From Nitrospinota bacterium (GTDB lineage: Bacteria; Nitrospinota; Nitrospinia; JACRGO01): a stretch of DNA of 10,355 bases. Of this stretch, positions 5,952-10,355 are shown one piece after another (positions within the stretch are counted from its first letter, which is position 1; each line of letters opens with the position of its first letter). The DNA is taken from the NCBI GenBank assembly GCA_016212295.1, contig JACRGO010000218.1:1-10355 (forward strand), read 5' to 3'. The notes under the pieces are model-generated. The model had not been told where the DNA came from, did not search any database, and was given only the letters and a program-made list of their open reading frames with translations. The position numbers and the translations under genes were made by a program.

Positions 5952-7862
5952 ATGTTTAAAAAGCTTTTGACGCTTGCATTGGCGCTTTCTTTATCGGCGG
6001 TCATGTGCGCCCCGGCCAAGGCAATCGACATGAAAATGAACGGGGTATTCAAGACATGGTCCATTGCCCAGAATGATTTCCGGTTCGGGAAGGACGATAT
6101 AAACGACTGGTACACCGTCAGCTTGGTCAGGTTGAAACCGAACTTCTCGGCCTTTGACGGCGACGTGCAGATCAATTTGAGAATGGATCTGGCGCAGGGC
6201 TGGTGGGGCATAGACAACGAACGGGGCGGCTTCAAGAACCTCATGGGAGTCCGCAGGACCCATTCCGGGACAGCCAACGGCCTGTTCAACGGCAAGGACA
6301 CCAACTATCCGGTGCACGTGGACGAGGCATGGATAGATATCCGCCTCCCCTTCACTGATTCCTTCGCCCCTTCCAGGATGCATCTTGGCCGGGAATACAT
6401 CACCCTCGGCAACAAACTGGTTCTCGACTACGAGTTGGACGGCGTGAACTTCGTTACCAAGTGGACGGACACAACCTCCACCAAACTGGGATACGCCCTC
6501 CTTGCCGAAGGCTACCAGGGGCTTAGCGACAACAAGGCCAGCCAGAATAAATGGGACGCCTTGGGCGAAGGCGCGGGAGTTAGCGGCGGCAACTCTTATT
6601 TAGGGTACCTCCAGTTGAAACAGAAACTCCCGGAAAAATACGGAGACCTGGAAGCATTTTTCATGGGATACCAGGACACCGGCACTGATGACGGCACCGC
6701 GTACCTGAATGACGACCTTGATTACAGCGATGCGCGTTTCCATCCACAGATCGGGACCCTCTTCGCGCTCGGTCTAGCCGGCAATCTTAACCTGGACGGC
6801 GGGATGATCACCGTGAAATTCGAGGCCGACGGCTTGGTGGGAAAAGACCCCATCAACAACAGGACCTATAACTCCAACGGCCTTCCAAACGGCGAGGCCA
6901 CGGGCGTAGGAACGATTTTCAAGCCAGCGAGCAAGGACCCGGCCGCGACAGCGGATAGTTCGGGCACCAAGGGTATTATTTCCGATCCCGGGAAAGGGAC
7001 CATCAGCAATCAAACACGAGGATCGGATGGAAGACCGGAGACCACGCTCCTCCCCGGCTACACAGCGCAGCATTTCTGGAACAGACTCGACATAAACGAC
7101 GGGGACATCAACGGGTGGAATTTTCTGGCGGACGCCCAATTCCATTATCTGGACGCCGATTATAATACCACTCCAGGACTGATTATCGGCGCCGGTTCAG
7201 GGGACAAGAACAAAGCCGGAGGCAATGGCAACGTGAACAAGCTCATCACCGAAGGCTGGTTCTATATCACGGAAGTGTGGGAAGACTCAATCATGCCTGA
7301 CCTCACTGGAATCACCCCCCAGGGCCTTGGAGCTCCATGGAGCCGGGGCTACAGGGAATTCGAGAACCAGGTGCTTGTCCAGGCAAACAATAACTGGAAA
7401 TTCCTGCCGAAATGGAACCTCTTCCTTTCCTATACATGGGTCCATGCTTTAAACAACATCTATGCATGGGAAGACGAGCCTGTTAACCACAACAGGCCGG
7501 GGATAGGAGGCGCGAAAGGCGCGTCAATTAATCCTAAAACAGGAAAACCCTTTGATCCCAATAACGATTTTCTCGACAGCACGGGACATGCCGGCGCTGA
7601 TCCAGTCACCGGCATCGTTGTTGACAATGGAAATGGACGGGGCGGTTATGGAATGGGCGGTTTCGACACCGCCAGGTCTTCCAAGGACCTCGGCCACGAA
7701 ATTGACTTCAGGATAGAGTACACCATCTTCCCGAAGCTCGTCATGGAGTTCAGGGGCGGTTACTTCTTCTCCGGCGACGCGGCTTCTTATCTGATCGCGG
7801 GCGCGAGGGGATGGGACAGGAACGCATGGGAAGGCAGGTGGGACGTAACCTACGCTTTCTAG
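5952..7862 (+). CDS. Outer-membrane beta-barrel porin-like protein
   Basis: I recognise the class but not a named family. From ATG 5952 the protein has 636 residues; a purine-rich GGAGAGGAG sits shortly upstream, and the ATG begins a clear Sec signal peptide (MFKKLLTLALALSLSAV, cleavage predicted after AKA at residue 24). Translation from an upstream frame start at 5898 would bury this signal and is rejected. The mature part is rich in Trp, Tyr, Gly, Asp and Asn, with repeated amphipathic strand-like stretches such as VSLVRLKPNF, VQINLRMDLAQGWWG and LGREYITLGNKLVLDYELDG, and ends in WDVTYAF with a final Phe, the usual signal for the BAM insertion machinery. Long polar Gly/Asn/Pro-rich segments (about 313-375 and 508-571) look like surface loops. 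The arrangement resembles alginate-export-type or deltaproteobacterial porins. Substrate is unknown. It is a single-gene unit with its own promoter and terminator, flanked by two repeat copies. Confidence 0.82.
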   Translation: MFKKLLTLALALSLSAVMCAPAKAIDMKMNGVFKTWSIAQNDFRFGKDDINDWYTVSLVRLKPNFSAFDGDVQINLRMDLAQGWWGIDNERGGFKNLMGVRRTHSGTANGLFNGKDTNYPVHVDEAWIDIRLPFTDSFAPSRMHLGREYITLGNKLVLDYELDGVNFVTKWTDTTSTKLGYALLAEGYQGLSDNKASQNKWDALGEGAGVSGGNSYLGYLQLKQKLPEKYGDLEAFFMGYQDTGTDDGTAYLNDDLDYSDARFHPQIGTLFALGLAGNLNLDGGMITVKFEADGLVGKDPINNRTYNSNGLPNGEATGVGTIFKPASKDPAATADSSGTKGIISDPGKGTISNQTRGSDGRPETTLLPGYTAQHFWNRLDINDGDINGWNFLADAQFHYLDADYNTTPGLIIGAGSGDKNKAGGNGNVNKLITEGWFYITEVWEDSIMPDLTGITPQGLGAPWSRGYREFENQVLVQANNNWKFLPKWNLFLSYTWVHALNNIYAWEDEPVNHNRPGIGGAKGASINPKTGKPFDPNNDFLDSTGHAGADPVTGIVVDNGNGRGGYGMGGFDTARSSKDLGHEIDFRIEYTIFPKLVMEFRGGYFFSGDAASYLIAGARGWDRNAWEGRWDVTYAF

Positions 7863-7891
7863 GCTGTCCCACTGAACATAGCGGTTTTGTG

Positions 7892-7926
7892 AAAGGGACC
7901 GGGTTTTTACCCGGTCCCTTTTTTTT
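7892..7926 (+). terminator. Rho-independent terminator after the porin-like gene
   Basis: A perfect 13-bp stem (AAAGGGACCGGGT, 7892-7904, with its complement at 7909-7921) closes a TTTT loop and is followed by a T tract reaching 7926. It lies about 30 bases after the stop codon. Confidence 0.95.
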
Positions 7927-7940
7927 CGCATTTACCCCTT

Positions 7941-7977
7941 AACCACAAAGGACACAAAAAATTCACAAAGAACACGG
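7941..7977. repeat. Short ACCACAAAGGACAC-type interspersed repeat
   Basis: The stretch contains aaccacaaaggacac followed by attcacaaagaacacgg. It resembles the arms of the palindromes at 5585-5656 and 8029-8120 in theme (CACAAAG blocks). From memory, similar motifs are scattered through intergenic DNA of many environmental genomes. It directly adjoins the larger element that begins at 7982. Confidence 0.5.
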
Positions 7978-7981
7978 AGAA

Positions 7982-8156
7982 AAAATTTTGTAACTACTCA
8001 GCAGCCCAATAAGTTGTAATTCAAATATGCCACCAAGACACTAAGGCACAAAGTATCACAAGAAAGAACATTTTAAGCATTAAATATTAGTGAATCTTTG
8101 TGCCTTTGTGTCTAAGTGGCAAAAAAAACATAGCGGCCGAGTAGTTACAAAATTTT
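7982..8156. repeat. MITE-like element with perfect 18-bp terminal inverted repeats and nested palindrome
   Basis: The ends aaaattttgtaactactc (7982-7999) and its exact reverse complement (8139-8156) enclose a second palindrome, 8029-8053 against 8096-8120 (25 bp, three mismatches). The core 8065-8104 matches 5609-5648 with one mismatch in 40 and in the same orientation. The right flank (catagcggc) is also shared with the first copy at about 5667. It has no coding content and, at 175 bases, is the size of a non-autonomous element. No target-site duplication is evident. Confidence 0.75.
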
Positions 8157-8211
8157 AATTAAAGCATGGCCCCCAATACCCTCTTGCCAATTTTTTTTAG
8201 CCCACTATTAA

Positions 8212-8241
8212 TTGACACATGCCTCCAGCGCCCCCTATAAT
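8212..8241 (+). promoter_or_regulatory. Consensus sigma-70 promoter of the radical SAM gene
   Basis: Perfect TTGACA (8212-8217) and TATAAT (8236-8241) hexamers are separated by 18 bases. Transcription is expected six to eight bases after the -10 box, which puts the start at or next to the A of the ATG at 8248. The messenger would be leaderless, in keeping with the absence of a Shine-Dalgarno sequence. Confidence 0.8.
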
Positions 8242-8247
8242 CAATTC

Positions 8248-9174
8248 ATGAAATTAATAAATAAAGAAATCAGAATCGAAACCACCAATATTTGTAATGC
8301 CCATTGCGTCATGTGTCCCAGGGAAAAGCTCACCAGGGAAAAAGGGACAATGGACATGGGGCTTTTCAAGCGTATCGTAGATGAAGTTTTGGATTACGGC
8401 GTTCAAAACGTCTTTCTTGGAGGGTTCGGGGAGTCCTTGTTGGACCCTTTTTTCGTGGAAAGGGTCCGTTATGTGAAAAGCCTTGGCCTTTTCTGCAATT
8501 TTATATGCAACGGGTCTCTCATGGACGAGACAAAGGCCAGGGAATTGATAGACGCCGGATTGGACGAGGTCAGGTTCAGCGTTTATGGAGCGGCCGGCCG
8601 GACATATTCAAAGGTCCATAGGGGCCTTGATTTCGAGAAGACCGCCGGGAATATCCTGAAGTTACTGGACCTGAAAAATTCCCTGGGCAAGGAAAGGCCC
8701 AAGGTATTGGTCTTTTACCTTATGCTTGAGGAAAACGCCGCTGAGTGGGAGGATTTCAAGAAGGAATGGATTGATAAAGCGGACGCAATTGAAATTTGGA
8801 AGCCCCACAATTTCGGAGACGGACGCCTATACCGAAGCGTGAATGGAGGGCCTAGGCGGTCCTGCAACCGGCCGCAGGTCGGACCTGTGCAGATTCAATG
8901 GGACGGCACTGTGATTCCCTGTTGTTGGGATTACGATGGGAAAATGATTTTAGGAGACATGAAGACGCATACCCTGGCGGAAATCTTGCGCAGCGAAAAG
9001 TACCAGGCCATCAGGGACGCCCACAATGCGAATGAATTCAGCGCTTATCCTTTTTGCAGCCAATGCGATCAGCTAATCGACCATCCCGATGCGCTGGTTT
9101 TTTCAAACCGGCACGACCTTCCCCCGGAAATAGCCGTCAACCTCACCAACTCAAATCTCTATAGTTTAACATGA
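8248..9174 (+). CDS. Radical SAM protein with reduced SPASM-like C-terminus
   Basis: Radical SAM enzymes use a 4Fe-4S cluster and S-adenosylmethionine to create a 5'-deoxyadenosyl radical. This 308-residue protein has the cluster motif CNAHCVMC (C16, C20, C23) right after its N-terminal strand EIRIETTN. It also has the Gly-rich GGFGESLLDP segment, a parallel strand ending in CNGSLM, and RFSVYGA. Its C-terminal third carries C206, C225-C226 (VIPCCWD, after VQIQWDG), GDMKTHTLAEIL, and C270-C273 (FCSQC), which looks like a shortened SPASM or twitch auxiliary-cluster domain as found in peptide- or alcohol-modifying members. No precursor peptide or other partner is visible, so the substrate is unknown. 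ATG 8248 is chosen because an upstream TTG (8212) belongs to the -35 box and adds residues unrelated to the family. Its 3' end overlaps the convergent cysH by 16 bases. Confidence 0.85.
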   Translation: MKLINKEIRIETTNICNAHCVMCPREKLTREKGTMDMGLFKRIVDEVLDYGVQNVFLGGFGESLLDPFFVERVRYVKSLGLFCNFICNGSLMDETKARELIDAGLDEVRFSVYGAAGRTYSKVHRGLDFEKTAGNILKLLDLKNSLGKERPKVLVFYLMLEENAAEWEDFKKEWIDKADAIEIWKPHNFGDGRLYRSVNGGPRRSCNRPQVGPVQIQWDGTVIPCCWDYDGKMILGDMKTHTLAEILRSEKYQAIRDAHNANEFSAYPFCSQCDQLIDHPDALVFSNRHDLPPEIAVNLTNSNLYSLT

Positions 9175-9875
9175 AGGCCGCATTCCTTGACCTCCGGAGA
9201 TTCCCACCACCAGCGGCCGGAGCGGATATCCTCGCCGGGCTTGACCGGTCGCGTGCATGGGGCGCAGCCTATGGACGGGTAGCCCTTGTCGTGAAGCCCG
9301 TTATATGGGACCTCGTTTTTCCGGATGTAGTCCCAAACGTCATCATTTGACCAATTTGCAAGGGGGTTTAGTTTGATGATGCCGCCGAATGTCTTGTCAA
9401 TCTCTATTTTCCTGACCTCGGTGCGGGTGACCGCCTGGTCGCGCCGCAACCCGGTCACCCATGCATCCAAGGAAGAAAGCTTGCGTTTAAGGGGCTGGAC
9501 CTTCCTTACATTACAGCACAGCTTGCGGTCCCCGGCGCTGTGGTAAAAGAGGTTCACTCCCTTGTCCCGCGCCATCTCCTCGACCTTGGCGGCGTCTGGA
9601 AACAAAATTTCAATTTGGATTCCGTACTTGCCGCGCACTCTGTCTATCACGTCATAAGTTTCAGGATTGAGCCTTCCGGTATCAAGAGTAAATACGCGCG
9701 CCTGGGGATTGATCCTGGCCAGCATATCCACCACGGCAACGTCCTCGGCCCCGCTCCAGGCAAAGGCCATCCTTGGGTGAAGCTCCTGAAGGCCCCATTC
9801 CAACAGTTCTTGCGGCATCCTGGACTCCATCTCCTTATTCAGTTTTTCTATGTCGTATTTTTCGGTGGTTTTCAT
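9159..9875 (-). CDS. cysH: Assimilatory adenylyl-sulfate (APS) reductase, CysH family
   Basis: The enzyme reduces APS (or PAPS) to sulfite with thioredoxin electrons, the committed step from activated sulfate toward cysteine, in the cytoplasm. The 238-residue length is standard. Features in order: the PP-loop nucleotide site FAWSGAEDV (SGAED at 41-45), FTLDTGRLNPETY (62-74), a Cys pair C120-C121 in KLCCNVRKVQPL, TGLRRDQAVTR (141-151), PLANWSNDDVWDYI (171-184), C204-C207 in GCAPCTRP, and the C-terminal ECGLH (231-235) carrying the catalytic Cys232. The CC and CxxC pairs bind a 4Fe-4S cluster and mark the APS-using type as opposed to the cluster-free PAPS type of Escherichia coli. No clear ribosome binding site precedes the ATG at 9875-9873. 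No other sulfate-assimilation genes are in the window. It converges on the radical SAM gene. Confidence 0.95.
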   Translation of the reverse strand: MKTTEKYDIEKLNKEMESRMPQELLEWGLQELHPRMAFAWSGAEDVAVVDMLARINPQARVFTLDTGRLNPETYDVIDRVRGKYGIQIEILFPDAAKVEEMARDKGVNLFYHSAGDRKLCCNVRKVQPLKRKLSSLDAWVTGLRRDQAVTRTEVRKIEIDKTFGGIIKLNPLANWSNDDVWDYIRKNEVPYNGLHDKGYPSIGCAPCTRPVKPGEDIRSGRWWWESPEVKECGLHVKL

Positions 9876-9931
9876 TTGTACAAAGTTCGTAACACTTTAG
9901 CCTTTTGAAAAAGTTTGTTTTAGAAAAGAAG

Positions 9932-10048
9932 GAACCACTAATGGACACTAATGAACGCGAATTATTTTAAAGAGTAGTTTTATAAAATTCGTGTCAATTC
10001 GTGGTTCAAGCCTTTTTTTCAAACAGCTAAGCGTCATCCGCGTTCTAT
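9932..10048. repeat. Imperfect palindrome of GAACCACTAATG/CGTGGTTC type plus an ATAGAACGCGG end
   Basis: An arm beginning gaaccactaatggacacta (9932-9950) pairs imperfectly with 9987-10007 (gtgtcaattcgtggttc at its end). About 30 bases further on, ccgcgttctat (10038-10048) repeats exactly the right boundary seen at 5739-5749 and, inverted, the left one at 5519-5529. The two elements therefore appear to share an end module. It lies upstream of cysH and is not coding. Confidence 0.6.
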
Positions 10049-10114
10049 TTTTAAATTTAGAAGCTGTCTTGAAAAAAACATTAAGGCTTGCATGCAAATA
10101 GCCGAAGAAATTCT

Positions 10115-10302
10115 TAACACACCCCGGCCTTCGGCCGCCCCTCTCAAGAGGGGAATTTATAAGTGACGGCGCTCTTTCAATAGGGTATTAATGAATAAGG
10201 CGTCGCGGCAAACTGCTGGAAATCATGCCGGCGGTGGCTGAAAAATTTATTCCTTTAAAAATTCCCCTCTTGAGAGGGGTGGCCGAAGGCCGGGGTGTGT
10301 TA
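10115..10302. repeat. 188-bp element with 44-bp inverted repeats
   Basis: The left arm (10115-10158) and the reverse complement of the right arm (10259-10302) agree at 43 of 44 positions. Each arm contains two smaller palindromes, ggccttcggcc and cccctctcaagagggg (the latter matching in both arms). The interior (10159-10258) shows no gene. The strength of the arms suggests recent activity or selection for a hairpin; transcribed, it would form a very stable stem. No transposase is present, so it would be a non-autonomous element. Confidence 0.85.
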
Positions 10303-10355
10303 GCGTGTTTTTTATACCAACCGCATATTGCCCTTCAGGATAAACATTTTTTCCA

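Noticed and set aside
5585-8156. CRISPR-like array from the repeated gccaccaag units
   Set aside because: There are only two copies, about 2.4 kb apart, separated by a gene; no regular spacers and no cas genes.

Overview
The window looks like one chromosomal segment of an uncultivated Gram-negative bacterium. The evidence is an outer-membrane beta-barrel protein with a signal peptide and a C-terminal aromatic residue, a proteobacterial-type pairing of a 6S-like RNA with fthC, a 4Fe-4S type CysH, and intergenic spaces filled with short palindromic repeats. I recall such repeats as common in genomes from sediment, groundwater and Desulfobacterota/Nitrospinota-like lineages. The phylum cannot be fixed from this sequence alone; a deltaproteobacterial or Nitrospinota-like origin is a guess.

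Left part (1-1548) is mostly non-coding. It holds a palindromic element at the left edge (1-129), a small two-helix membrane protein on the minus strand (202-510) whose 3' end runs into an interspersed repeat, a probable 6S RNA (about 667-858) with its own extended -10 promoter, and a second palindrome (877-978) related to the one at the left edge but inverted. After it come about 570 bases with no convincing gene.

The core (1549-5522) is a tightly packed plus-strand operon: fthC (5-formyltetrahydrofolate cyclo-ligase), rny (ribonuclease Y), ymdB (metallophosphoesterase) and a PseG-like sugar-nucleotide hydrolase or GT-B fold protein. Consecutive genes overlap by 4, 1 and 8 bases, so translational coupling is likely. 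Folate salvage, RNA decay and a second-messenger or signalling phosphodiesterase are thus joined to a cell-surface-sugar gene.

The middle (5519-8156) holds a single porin-like gene with its own promoter (5771-5800) and a textbook intrinsic terminator (7892-7926). It is flanked on both sides by copies of the same palindromic repeat in direct orientation; the right copy is enclosed by a perfect 18-bp terminal inverted repeat.

The right part (8212-10355) begins with a consensus sigma-70 promoter (TTGACA, 18-base spacer, TATAAT) whose predicted start point falls on the ATG of a radical SAM/SPASM-like gene, so that mRNA is probably leaderless. The gene converges with, and overlaps by 16 bases, a minus-strand cysH encoding an assimilatory APS reductase. 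The last 480 bases carry more repeats, including a 188-bp element with 44-bp nearly perfect inverted arms.

No CRISPR array, transposase, tRNA or rRNA was seen. The most interesting items are the leaderless promoter, the 6S RNA separated from fthC by a repeat, the several MITE-like families packed into the intergenic spaces, and the PseG-like gene fused into an rny-ymdB operon.
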